Below, piece by piece: positions 35,296 to 47,078 of a stretch of DNA of 64,000 bases. Made by a program: the position numbers and the translations under genes. Numbering within the stretch: position 1 is the first letter of the stretch; every line of letters begins with the position of its first letter. Source of the DNA: Saussurea involucrata (taxonomy: Eukaryota > Streptophyta > Magnoliopsida > Asterales > Asteraceae); assembly GCA_033807775.1 (NCBI GenBank), contig CM066317.1, forward strand, positions 35,033,870 through 35,097,869. Direction: 5' to 3'. The notes below the pieces were generated by a model. It worked only from the letters and a program-made list of their open reading frames with translations. It made no database searches and was not told the origin of the DNA.

Positions 35296-35497
35296 TTTTG
35301 GCATGAGGCCAAAATGAATATGAGTTTGGCTTATGAAGCCAACTTCAATGTTTCAATACCTTAATAGTATTTTAAGAGATTTTGCCACTAGACAAATAAA
35401 TATTGGTTTTGACATAAAGTCAACATTAAACTTTTAGTATTTTTGGAGCTTTTGGTAAAAGACCAAAATATATGAGGATTGGAAGTGTAACTTCCAA
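35296..35497. repeat. Series of six short hairpins
   Basis: Consecutive inverted repeats: TTTTGGC/GCCAAAA, loop ATGAG (35296-35314); TTGGCTT/AAGCCAA, loop ATG (35326-35342); TTTG/CAAA with a weaker stem (35381-35396); TTGAC/GTCAA, loop ATAAA (35409-35423); TTTTGGT/ACCAAAA, loop AAAAG (35450-35468); TTGGAAG/CTTCCAA, loop TGTAA (35479-35497). They differ in sequence but keep a TTGG/CCAA-like stem theme. Confidence 0.75.
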
Positions 35498-35530
35498 AAC
35501 TTAATTTTATAAAGTTAAAAATTATGAGTA

Positions 35531-36371
35531 GGAACTCTGACTTGTTGACTGAGAAGTCTAACTTTTACTTAGATGATTATGAGAACTGTTCAGGAGCGAA
35601 CTCGGGTGTCAAACTTAGAACTTATGACGTTCTTTCCCTTTTAAAGTCGTAGGTGTTCCACTTAGGAGTTTGAAGTCCAAGTGGGAAGTTTGAAGCAAGA
35701 AAGACATGTGAGTTTTTCTAATTAAACATGTGATTAAAAATGTGATTTTTGAAGTAAGTAAGAGCATATGAATTGATACGTTTTATTTTATGAATATGCG
35801 AGTATGAAAGTTTACTTGAGATGTATGCATACATTGTTGTTAGACGTAAACTGGCTAAGTCGGGGGGTGTGGCCCGCCAGTGCTCATACCGGGGGGTGTG
35901 TCCCGTTTATGCCATGGGAGGTGTGACCCAGTAAGGTAGTGTGAGACTGACACGTTGTCACTTTTGAGTGACTTCAGTGTGCCATTTACGAGTGTGATGT
36001 TATTTGAAAGCTTTAATTAAAGTTGTTATCTATGAACGTTATGAACCGTTTTAAATGTGTATTATTGAACTGTTGTTTCTTGAGGGAGCTCACTAGACCT
36101 CATGGTCTAACCCTCGCTTTTCCAAAACTAAACCTTTTCAGGGAAGCTGGTTACAAAGGAAGCTCCAGTAAGAGTAAAGAGAAGAATTAGAGTACGGACG
36201 CTTCTAGAGATAGTGCTTCACTTTTATTTTATAGACTCTTATTTTATTCTCAGTTGTGAATAGGTTGTTTCCGCCAACCTAGTTGAGACAGATGTATTGA
36301 AAATTTTAGGATCTCCTTTTGAGATGTTTTATATCTTATTCTATGAAATGTTAAATTTTTGGGTTGTTACA
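35531..36371 (+). repeat. Truncated 5' LTR of G
   Basis: Matches 50304-51138 closely, starting at GGAACTCTGACTTG and ending GGGTTGTTACA. The first about 700 bp of the LTR, present at 49607-50303, are absent. It includes the G-rich block GTCGGGGGGTGTGG (about 35868). Confidence 0.9.
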
Positions 36372-36373
36372 AT

Positions 36374-36386
36374 TGGTATCAGAGCC
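36374..36386 (+). promoter_or_regulatory. Primer binding site of G
   Basis: TGGTATCAGAGCC, two bases after the LTR end; complementary to initiator tRNA-Met. Confidence 0.88.
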
Positions 36387-36640
36387 ATAGGTGACCGGAC
36401 GGGCCTAGACTTAAACTGTGGGAGTAGAAATCCCAACTGAGAATCAGGACTGCGTTAGGAGGGCACTATAATAGGGATAAGACTAATAGGGTAGCGAGAA
36501 CAGTCATGTAAGGTAGATTCGGGGTTACACCTGACCAGTATAATTGCGAATTTACAGGTACATGTATGTGCTTGAATTACCTTATTATTCTAGAGCAGTA
36601 GTCTTAAGTAATTTATTTTGGTATGTTTCAGTAATCCAGT

Positions 36641-39010
36641 ATGTCTGAAAGAACCTTTAAGAGCAGATATGTGCCGGTGGTGGGTACAAATCCAGTCGTG
36701 GGAGAGATTCGCGTGCAGGAAATCCTTGAGGAGGAACCAGTGAATCCTCCGAGACGAGCGGCCACCCGCGGAAGGGGCGGAGGCCGAGGAAGAGGGCGGG
36801 GACGACCGCCGTTGCAGGATACCTCTCAGGCGGTAGGGACGGGCGTGGCAACCCGAGGAGGAAAAAAGATGCCGACCACCCGTCGAGCTAAGAGTGTGGG
36901 AGCGCCTGAGGTGCGTGGGCCCTTGCATTAAGAAAGTACCGCTTCGGTAGGCGGAGGGAGTCAGTCGGACAACCCGAGGAGAAATCAGAACCAAGCTTTT
37001 GTGACTGAGGAAACGTTTACGGCTGAGATGGGTAAATTACAAGAGACGTTGCAAGCATTGTTGGAGAATTAGATCAAGACTACGTCGGAGGGACGAACTA
37101 GAAGTGAGAACGAGACGAGGACTGAGGCGTCTGGCCTACCTCCGACTGTGGTGGGAGATCATTCATTGTCAACTCCGTTTGTGGCTAACGAACCGAAGGC
37201 AACAAAAGGGTGTACCTTTAAGACCATCCACACACCTGCAAGACCTTACTCCTTTCACAAGTGCCACATCAGCTTTGCAATAACACCTTCTACACACATG
37301 CAAGACCAAACTCCTTTCTAAACTAATAAATTATAATATAAATAATTATAATATAAATAATATAGATAATTATAATATAACTAATAAATTAATTATAAAC
37401 TATAGATAACTAAAATTTTACTTTTGTTTTCTTTTATTATATTTTGTGTAAATATAATTTAGCAGTTTAAATAAAAAACATTGCATAAAAAATCAATTTT
37501 TTAAAATAAATTGTGGGTAAGAAATTTTAATAAAAATATTTAAAAAAAATAATGTTCAAATAAACTAATAAATGAATTAAATTTAATAAACATATTAATA
37601 ATAATTAATGTTTAAACAAACAAACAAACTAATTAAATTAAAAAATGTGTTTGTTTAATATATTTAACTTGTTGAAAGGCCTTGCAAGTTTAGCAAGATG
37701 GGGGTGGTCTTGCAAGGCCTTTCAAGACACATGGCATGCCATGTCATCTTGCAAAAGCTCTTGCAACACGTGTGTCGATGCTCTAAGACCTTTGCGTCGT
37801 GCAAACCTCCATCTTTCAACGGGGAACGCAATCCAGTTTTAGCTCTGAGATGGATACGCGAAATGGAGTTAGCTTTCGACACGAGTAAGTGTGCTGAGGA
37901 AGACAAGGTGTTGTTTGCCATGTCTATGCTGAAGGCAGATGCCATTTTCTGGTGGGATATCGAGATGGGAGGTAAGGGTTCGTAGATCGCAAAAACAACT
38001 ACCTGGGAATTGTTCACTAAAAGATTCAAAGCTCAGTTTTGCCCAGTGGCGGCCGTTAAGAAACTCGAGGAGGAATTTCTGGGATTGGAGCAAGGGACGA
38101 TGTCGGTCCAAGAGTATACGTCAAAGTTCATTGAGAAAGCTCGGTTTGCTGAATTGTATGTGCCTACTGACGAGAGGCGCATAGAGAGATACATCTGGGG
38201 ACTAAAGAGCAGTGTGAGGGAGTTGGTACAGGTGAAAGACCCGATTACGTTTCAAGCTGCGATGGATACTGCGGAACTCACAGAAAAAGAAAAGATCAGG
38301 CAGATAACAGAGAGAGTTGGGGACAAACGAAAATGGGAAGGACCGAATCGTGATGTTAAGAGGCCGAGTGCGCCTAAACCCGAGCTGCGGGCGGGATTTA
38401 GATCAGGAGAGAAACCTTATGGCAAGTGTAATCGGATGCATAAGGGGGAGTGTTTGGCGGATAAGGAAGGATGTTTCAAGTGTGGGAAGACGAGACATAT
38501 GGAACGAGATTGTCGTAGTTCGAGGTCGTGTTATCAGTGTGGTTCGCCAGACCATGTCAAGTTGGACTGTCCGCAGTTGAAAAGGGGGTTTGCTGGGGGC
38601 TACGACGGTAGTAGTGGAGTAAGAGACGGAGATAAAAAGGTGAAGCCTGCTCGCGCGAAGGCGAGGGCTTTCCACATGTCGGCAGAGGAAGCGGTACACA
38701 CGCCAGATGTGGTGACAGGTATTTTCCCTATTGACTCGACTCTTGCTAGAGTACTGTTTGATTCGGGCGCCAACCGTTCATTTGTGTCGCCTAATTTTAT
38801 TCGGAAACTGCAAGTGAAACCCAAGGGGTTGAACTTTGGGTTTGAGGTAGAAGTAGCGGATGATAGTCGAGTCTGGGTGAAAGAAGTCTATGAGGGGTGT
38901 AGCATTGACGTAGATGGTCATTTGTTCCCTTTGCGTTTGTACCCTATGGGAATGGGGGAGTTTGATGTGGTTTTAGGGATGGATTGGTTAGCAGATAACA
39001 ATGCTAACAT
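36641..39010 (+). pseudogene. Gag and protease of G, interrupted by a MITE
   Basis: Starts MSERTFKSRY with an Arg/Gly-rich segment (RGRGGGRGRGRGRPP). After the MITE (37222-37783) the same frame continues with the gag domain CKPPSFNGERNPVLALRW and FWWDIEM. Two zinc knuckles follow (CFKCGKTRHMERDC, CYQCGSPDHVKLDC), then the aspartic protease with VLFDSGANRSFV and VVLGMDWL. In-frame stops occur near 36931, 37072 and 37985; there is no frameshift once the MITE is removed. Protease is cut right after LADNNANIV by element H. Confidence 0.87.
37222..37783. mobile_element. PIF/Harbinger (Tourist)-like MITE inserted in G gag
   Basis: 562 bp, AT-rich centre, with imperfect terminal inverted repeats (GACCATCCACACACCTG at left; the right end reverse-complements to GAGCATCGACACACGTG). 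The target duplication is TAA (37219-37221, 37784-37786). Removing it with one TAA restores the gag frame (...CTFK-TF...). Near the right end an inner inverted repeat AGGCCTTGCAAG/CTTGCAAGGCCT can form a hairpin. No coding capacity. Confidence 0.85.
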
Positions 39011-41513
39011 AGTGGGAAGAATCTTGTGATAGTAACGTGACCATTAGGGAAGGACCGGGAAAAGGCATGACTAGGAACATTAGTGGAGACCACCCTAAAT
39101 AGCGAGATTTGAGCCTAAATGACGTATTTCATTTCGAGGGATTTAAACACGTAATTCGTATACACTTTTTCGAATTCCTTGTCGTGATTATAGAGTGATC
39201 TCGCTATAATATTGCATTGAGTAGCAAAGACGGCCATTGAGATATTGGGTAAGGGTATAGTAGACCATATCGTGTGGACCTTAAGAGATGATTCCAGGCA
39301 TTGTGTGCACTTTTAACCCATTTTTATCTATCGTCCCTTTTGACCTATTATGTGTGTACCCAAAACCCCCGTTGCAGCCAAACGCTCATCACCTTTTCAT
39401 TTCAGATCCACCATTAAACCCTAACCAAAAGCCTTAGCCAACCCTTATCCGAAAGTGTGTCAATCAGATGCGGTAATGAACAGCAGAAGATAGAGCAGAA
39501 AAGAAAAAGTGCAGCCCCAATCAAATAAAGAGGGCCAATGATGCCCCAAAAAAAAACAACAACAGTTTAGATAGTATCTACAGCAGATAAATAAGAGAGT
39601 TAAAGCGACTCCAGCAGTGACAAGGAGGGCCAAATGAAAGAAAAATGAAGCCAGAATAGTTCAGAACTGCTAATGGTTGACACACCGAGGAATTTTGATC
39701 CGCTTACCCTTCGTTCCTTAGCCATAACCCTAGACCCATTACAACCCTTGTAAAAGACCTGGATGATCTTCTAGATATATGATTAGGGTATACGACCACC
39801 TTTACCAATAGTCCCTGTCTTGCTACTTGATTTCGTTCTGAGATTGACTTTTTGGACAATTGTGCGTCTTTCATTAGAGTTGTCATGTAATTTCTCGAGT
39901 ATCATTGTACATAAATTCCTTATACATGACAACATGTGCGACATCCTAGGTTCGTGTGAAATGAGAGTATCCAGTTAGGTAGGGTCGAGGCGAATTGTTT
40001 CCCTAGTATGTTTGGACCTAGTACGACCCAAATGTAATCGGAGAAGTCACGAGTTCAACTCATAATGGAAGGCCATAGATCAAACAGAACAAGGATGAGG
40101 CAAAGGTGAGATAGGCATTCACGGGTATGGGAAATCACCAGTACATCACGTGGTACCGATTGGGAGTTGTGCAGTTATTGTTTCACTGATATATGCTTTT
40201 ATTCTCTTTTATCGCTAATTTACTTGAGGACAAACAACACTCGGTTTGGGGTTGTTGATAACGCCACTTTTTTGCGTTATTTTCAGTTCACAAACCAATG
40301 AGATTGGCTTGTGTTGAAGCAAAAAGGCGGGATTTTATGGTTTATCGAGTGAAATGTACAGGTAATCTAAACGACGGCAATCATCGAGAAAAGAAGCAGA
40401 AAAGAGTCCCAAAGAAGCCTAAAATGAAGACCAACTCAAGCCCAAGAATCAGGCCCAAATCCATGACCCAAGATCTATCTCACAACCTGACCCGGAGCAC
40501 TTAGAAAACCGCGCGGCCTGCGCCGCGGCCTGATGCCGCGTGCCAGGTCGCGCAACCCTCTGTTCCAATTCTATATTTTGTGTTTTCCGGAATTTAGGTC
40601 ATCACTTTCACACGTGCGACGGTAGGCGACGGGAGGGCGATTTTCAGAGGTATTTTGCATACTTTTGAGCCACGATAGAGGACCGATTAAAGAGAAGTTC
40701 ACCACACAAAGCGGATTAGAGCCGAGAGAAGGGATTTCATCAGTATATTCTTCACGTTTACGATCACGATGTTTACACACACCACTTTCTACCATGATTC
40801 TTGTGTTTTTGTCCACCCCAACATGAACTAATCTTTAGATGTTGGGGGTTGGAACGACTATGGTTTTTATGATGGATGACGTGTAACCGACATATTTTTA
40901 CTCGATTTGATCTATGAAGCATTTGATTTTAGTTTTTATACCCAATTGTAGTTTGATCACCTTCAATTGAATTCCATGGTTTTTGATTAAGTTCGAGGGA
41001 ATTAATTAATAACTAGATCAGATAATCAGGTGCCGGAAAGGAGATTCGGGTAGAGATAGCCGAATCACCTTTTTGCCTTACAAAGTTTAACCTAATATGT
41101 TTTAAAATCACCGGTGGAGATCGAGAGATAAAACTAGTGAGTTTAAGATAAAATCCGTTATTGCTTGAGAAAGAATAACGGTGAATTTCAAAACTAGGGT
41201 TCATAGAAATAATCGGTAATCATCGTTCAGGTATTCGTTCATCGAGAGTATAACCATAGGAAGTCCAATCCTCAACCTTTTCTCTATCAAAGTTCTTTCA
41301 AAACTTTCCATTAATCGATTTTAGTTTTATTTAGCTTTTAAACAAGTTATAAACCACAAATCCAATTTCAACCGTTCAGTTAATAGATCTTATAGTCATT
41401 GTGATACTTAGTTCCTAGTTCCCTGTGTTCGATACTCGTACTTCTGTACTATTACTTGATTTCCACACCGTACACTTGCGGTTAGATTTAGGGGGGTGTA
41501 AACCCGCCTATCA
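39011..41513 (+). repeat. 5' LTR of H
   Basis: Starts (T)GTGGGAAGAATC (first base is A here) and ends CCTATCA. By eye about 2% different from the right LTR over the first 145 bases. It contains TTGATAACGCCAC near 40255, CGGTTTGGGGTTG near 40240, and a GC-rich island at 40505-40560 with repeated CCGCGGCC-type words. Confidence 0.9.
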
Positions 41514-41519
41514 AGTTTT

Positions 41520-41534
41520 TGGCGCCATTGCTGG
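41520..41534 (+). promoter_or_regulatory. Primer binding site of H
   Basis: TGGCGCCATTGCTGG, six bases after the LTR end. TGGCGCC primer sites are typical of Athila-like gypsy elements and differ from the tRNA-Met sites of the other elements here. Confidence 0.8.
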
Positions 41535-41673
41535 GGAACTAGTTGCAACTGATAGCACTACCAGCTATAAGCGCTATTACATTGAATATTTTTCTTTACT
41601 TTTGTTATTTTGTTTATTACTTTCAGTTCCTAGCTAATTTTGCTTACTTTCCATTTCAGGTACTAACTGGTTT

Positions 41674-43617
41674 ATGCCAAAGAAGACCCGAGGGAAGGAA
41701 ATCGAGCCGATCGATCCGGAAATCGAAAGAACCGCCCATCAAGTACGAAAATCATCCAAAGCTCAAAGGCAATTGAAGATGGGTGACGAAGCTCCTCCTG
41801 AGAGACGTCCTATGCGGTCGTTTGCCAATCCAAATGTGGCAGCCGCACGCATAGGCGTCCAACCGCCCACTACTGGGGCGAACTACTTTGAGATTAAACC
41901 GAGTACCATCGTTATGGTACAGCAGAATCAGTTTGGAGGAGCCCCAACAGAAGATCCTCATGCACATCTCCGTGCATTTTAGAGGATTTGCAATACGTTC
42001 AAGAACAATGGGATGGACGAGGATGCAATCATGCTGAGGTTGTTCAATTTTTCCCTCAAGGGTAGAGCTGAATAATGGATAGAGAGCCTACCATCAGCTC
42101 AGATCACCACATGGGCAGATCTGAAAGCTGCCTTCCTCCAGAAATTCTTCCCACCGGGAAGAACCGCTCAACTGATGGCCGATATCACTCACTTTGCTCA
42201 ATGGGGCCAAGAGACACTATACGAGGCATGGGAACGGTATAAAGACATGTTGAAAAAATGTCCTCATCTTGGGTTACACGGCTGGGTAATTATCCAAACG
42301 TTCTTTGGAGGCCTTCACCGCAGTTCAAGAATGATATCACAGCTGCAGCGGGTGGTGCTTTAATGAATAAAACGTATGAAGAAGCAGTTGATTTGATCGA
42401 CAATTTAGCCGAGCATAGCTATGCCACTCCACGATCTTCTATCAGACAGGTAGCTAATGTTCAAGAATCAGAAGAGTTGAAGGTGATAAAAGGTCAATTA
42501 GCCGCTATCACAAACCATTTGAAGGGAGGCCGTCCAGAAGTGTTCCCCGCTTCTCAAGAACCGGAACAGGTTCAATTTTTACAAAACCGGAACAACCAGC
42601 CAAGGAACGACCCTTTCTCGAACACCTATAATGAGTGTTGGAAGAAACACCCTAATTTTTCATGGAGTCAACCCGAAAGGAAAACCCAGGAAGAGTGCAA
42701 AGCCATTCATCTGAGAAGTGGCAAGGAGCTGATCAAGGAACCTACACGAGAACCCTCATCAAAGGAAGCCGATCCCAAGGGGCAAGACATTGAGATCATA
42801 GAAGTGGATGAGATGGAAGCCGATGAAGAGGTTGTGATGAAAGAAAACCCGAAGGGTAAAGAGAAAAAGAAGGAGCAACCAAATGTCCCAAAGCAACCAC
42901 CGGTCAAGCCGGTAGCTCCAAAAGTGCCATATCCGAATAGACTCAAAGCTCACAGGGAGGATCTTAACTTTTCTAAATTTCTTGAAATTTTTAAGAAACT
43001 GCATATTAACATCCCTTTTGCAGATGCGTTGGCACAAATGCCCTCGTACGTGAAGTTCTTGAAAGACATCCTCTCCAACAAGAGGAAGATTGAGGAGCAT
43101 GCAACGGTTGCACTTACTGAAGAGTTTTACTATCCCTGTTCATATTGGAAATTTGTGTTTTGATAAGGTGTTATGTGATCTTGGAGAAAGTATTAATTTA
43201 ATGCCTTTGTCTATTTTCAGGAAACTTGGACTCGGAGAAGTGCAACCAACGAGTGTCACCCTCCAACTCGCCGATAGATCAATAAAGTATCCATATGGAG
43301 TGATAGAAGATGTGCTGATTAAAGTTGATAAGTTCTACTTTCCGGTAGACTTTGTGGTGCTCGATATATATGAAGATAAAGAGGTCCCGTTAATATTGGG
43401 AAGACCATTTCTGGCCACGAGCAAAGCACGTATCGACATGGAAGAAGGCGAGATGACCTTAAGAGTTGGCGGCGAAAAAGTAACGTTCAAGATGTTCGAG
43501 AGTGTAAGAGGTCGAAGTGAAGAGGAACCCGGTAATCACGGGAAACCAGATGGGGAAGAAACTGCGGAAAACTGTAAGTGTGGGCGGTTCGATTCCGCAG
43601 ATACCGAGCCAAACTGA
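41674..43617 (+). pseudogene. Gag-protease of Athila-type element H
   Basis: MPKKTRGKEIEPID begins gag. The gag domain (PTEDPHAHLRAF ... LRLFNFSLKGRA, TWADLKAAFLQKFFPPGR) is in frame 41674-42363 with stops near 41982 and 42074. A frameshift near 42300 leads to 42258-43163 (FKNDITAAAGGALMNKTYEEA, Lys/Glu-rich linker, YPNRLKAHREDLNFSKFLE). A second frameshift near 43130 leads to protease (IPVHIGNLCFDKVLCDLGES, VPLILGRPFLATSKARID), ending at 43617. The usual DLGASINL active-site motif reads DLGESINL. Confidence 0.87.
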
Positions 43618-44603
43618 GGGCCACATAGTCGTGCCACGACTTTAACTGCGGCACTAGGTGGGAGGCAACCCACCGAGGTTTGATCTTTTTCATTTTTAAT
43701 TTACGTTTTCGAGTGTGTTATTATTTATAAAAAAATGAGGGGAAACAGAGACTTACATGGGCTCAGGCCGCGGCCCAAGCCGCGCAGGTCTCTGAAGGTT
43801 TCTTTTTTGAAACAGACACTTACGCGGGGTGCCACGCGGGCTCTGGACGCGGCCCAAGCCGCTGGCCCCCTGACCTTCTAGGGTCGTCTCGTGCAGTGTT
43901 TAGCCCATTCTTTCTTTTTGTCATTTCGTTTTTCTTTGCGTTCTTCTTCCTTTTGCTTTCAATCTCCTGCGCTCTCTCCATCTTTTCCGAATTCTCTCAA
44001 CTGGTCGCTCAAATTTTTCAATGGACTCACCTCCTATCTTCTAGACCAAAGGTATGTACTCTCACTCTTGTTTATTTTGGTCTTCGTTACTGCTATGTGG
44101 TCAAGATGCATGGACTATAAAGTTTATTTATCGGCATTCTACATGCATGAGAATTGTGGGTTGTGTGTGCACGTACACGTAAGAAAAGGAGATGCAACAA
44201 ACCTAAGTTTCACTTAGGTTTGGGGTACCCAACTTTTCAACATCTACACACTCACATTTACCCCTTTGCAAACCTCGGTTTTACCAAGGTTTGGGGTTGG
44301 CTTTATTTGACAAACTAGGCCACGACCTAGGTTTGGGGTGGCCGTATTTGAATAACTTTGGGCTAACTCTTTGATGTGTCGTGTTAATACTGTGTCTTTC
44401 CTGTCTGATAACTGCATAACTGCACAATGATATGTGTCACATTTGTGTATTGCCTACACCGATACTTGCACATTGGAGACAATATGTGGGTAAGGTTTGG
44501 GGTTGCCCAATAGGGCCCACGTACATGCACGTAGATTTCCTGCACATCTGAATGTTTAGATCATATTAGCTAAAAAAAAAATTGGATGATTGAGACCGAC
44601 CAT
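43618..44603 (+). other. 3' non-coding region of H with GC islands and hairpin-GGTTTGGGG modules
   Basis: GC-rich islands at about 43758-43790 and 43826-43875 contain GGCCGCGGCCC-like words also found in the LTR. Hairpins end in GGTTTGGGG: AAACCTAAG/CTTAGGTTT (44199-44221), AAACCTCGG/CCAAGGTTT (44270-44292, one mismatch), and a GGCCAC...GGTGGCC fold near 44318-44343. A further GGTTTGGGG is at about 44493. No pol genes are present. Confidence 0.65.
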
Positions 44604-47078
44604 TGTGGGAAGAATCTTGTGATAGTAACGTGACCATTAGGGAAGGACCGGGAAAAGGCATGACTAGGAACATTAGTGGAGACCACCCCAAATAGCGAGA
44701 TTTGAGCCTAAATGACGTATTTCATTTCGAGGGATTTAAACACGTAATTCATATACACTTGTTCGAATTCCTTGTCGTGATTATAGAGTGATCTCGCTAT
44801 AATATTGCATTGAGTAGCAAAGACGACCATCGGGGTATTGGGTAAGGGTATAGTAGACCATATCGTGTGGACCTTAAGAGATGATTCCAGGCATTGTGTG
44901 CACTTTTAACCCGTTTTTATCTATCGTCCCTTTTGATCCATTATATGTGTACCCAAAACCCCCGTTGCAGCCAAACACTCATCACCTTTTCATTTCAGAC
45001 CCACCATTAAACCATAACCAAAAGCCTTAGCCAACCCTTATCCGAAAGTGTGTCAATCAGAGGCGGTAATGAACAGCAGAAGATAGAGCAGAAAAGAAAA
45101 AGTGCAGCCCCAATCAAATAAAGAGGGCCAATGATGCTAAAAAATAACAACAACGGTTTAGATAGTATCTACAGCAGATAAATAAGAGAGTCAAAGCGAC
45201 TCCAGCAGTGACAAGGAGGGCCAAATGAAAGAAAAATGAAGCCAGAATAGTTCAGAACTGCTAATGGTTAACACACCGAGGAATTTTGATCCGCTTACCC
45301 TTCGTTCCTTAGCCATAACCCTAGCCCTATTACAACCCTTGTAAAAGACCTGGATGATCTTCTGGAAAATATGATTAGGGTATACGAACACCTTTACCAA
45401 TAGTCCCTGTCTTGCTACTTGATTTCGTTCTGAGATCGACTTTTTGGACAATTGTGCGTCTTTCATTAGAGTTGTCATGTAATTTCTCGAGTATCATTGT
45501 ACATAAATTCCTTATACATGACAACATGTGCGACAGCCTAGGTTCGAGTGAAATGAGAGTATCCAGTGAGGTAGGGTCGAGGCGAAATGTTTCCCTAGTA
45601 TGTTTGGACCTAGTACGACCCTAATGTAATCGGAGCAGTCACGAGTTCAACTCACAATGGAAGGCCATAGATCAAACAGAACAAGGATGAGGCGAAGGTG
45701 AGATAGGAATTCACGGGTATGGGAAATCTCCAGTGCATCACGTGGTACCGATTGGGAGTTGTGCAGTTATTGTTTCACTGATATATACTTTTATTCTCTT
45801 TTATCGCTAATTTACTTGAGGACAAGCAACGCTCGGTTTGGGGTTGTTGATAACGCCACTTTTTGGAGTTATTTTCAGTTCACAAACCAATGAGATTGGC
45901 TAGTGTGGAAGCAAAAAGGCGGAATTTTATGGTTTATCGAGTGAAATATACAGGTAATCTAAAAGACGGCAATCATCGAGAAAAGAAGCATAAAAGAGTC
46001 CAAACAAAGCCTAAAACGAAGACCAACTCAAGCCCAAGAATCAGGCCCAAATCCATGACCCAAGATCCATCTCACAACCTGACCTGGATCACTTAGGAAA
46101 CCGCGCGGCCTGAGGCCGCGTGCCAGGTTGCGCAACCCTCTGTTCCAATTCTATATTTTGTGTTTTCTGGAATTTAGGTCATCACTTTCGCACGTGCGAC
46201 GGGAGGGCGATTTTCAGAGGTATTTTGCATACTTTTGAGCCACGATAGAGGACCGATTGAAGAGAAGTTCACCACGCGAAGCGGATTAGAGCCGTGAGAA
46301 GGGATTTCATCAGTATATTCTTCACGTTTACGATCACGATGTTTACACACACCACTTTCTACCCTGATTCTTGTGTTTTTGTCCATCCCAACATGAACTA
46401 ATCTTTAGATGCTGGGGGTTGGAACGACTATGGTTTTTATGATGGATGACGTGTAACCGACAGATTTTTTACTCGATTTGATCTATGAAGCATTTGATTT
46501 TAGTTTTCATACCCAATTGTAGTTTGATCACCTTCAATTGAATTCCCTGGTTTTTGATTAAGTTCGAGAGAATTAATTAATAACTAGATTAGATAATCAG
46601 GTGCCGGAAAAAAGATTCGGGTAGAGATAGCCGAATCACCTTTTTGCCTTGCAAAGTTTAACCTAATATGTTTTAAAATCACCGGTGGAGATCGAGAGAT
46701 AAAACTAGTGAGTTTAAGATAAAATCTGTTATTGCTTGAGAAAGAATAACGGTGAATTTCAAAACTAGGGTTCATAGAAATAATCGGTAATCATCGTTCG
46801 AGTATTCGTTCATCGAGAGTATAACCATAGGAAGTCCAATCCTCAACCTTTTCTCTATCAAAGTTCTTTCAAAACCTTCCATTAATCGATTTTAGTTTTA
46901 TTTAGCTTTTAAACAAGTTATAAACCACAAATCCAATTTCAACCGTTCAGTTAATAGATCTTATTGTGATACTTAGTTCCTAGTTCCCTGTGTTCGATAC
47001 TCGTACTTCTGTACTATTACTTGATTTCGACACCGTGCACTTGCGGTTAGATTTAGGGGGGTGTAAACCCGCATATCA
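44604..47078 (+). repeat. 3' LTR of H
   Basis: TGTGGGAAGAATC ... CATATCA, 2475 bp, close copy of the left LTR. It is followed directly by AGTTTTCGACCAG, from which G RT resumes. Confidence 0.9.

Larger units (their letters stand above)
39011..47078 (+). mobile_element. Athila-type Ty3/gypsy element H, gag-protease only
   Basis: Two LTRs of about 2.5 kb (39011-41513, 44604-47078) flank a 3.1-kb interior with an Athila-like primer site, gag and protease, but no RT, RNase H or integrase. It is therefore non-autonomous. It lies in G at the protease/RT boundary. No target duplication is visible and part of G is missing at this site. Confidence 0.87.

Noticed and set aside
36590..36994. 134-codon minus-strand ORF over the G gag start
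   Set aside because: Antisense to the Arg/Gly-rich gag N-terminus, which gives a stop-free complement.
39704..39886. ORF MTTLMKDAQLSKK repeated at 45191-45478
   Set aside because: Present because the H LTR is present twice; no domain.
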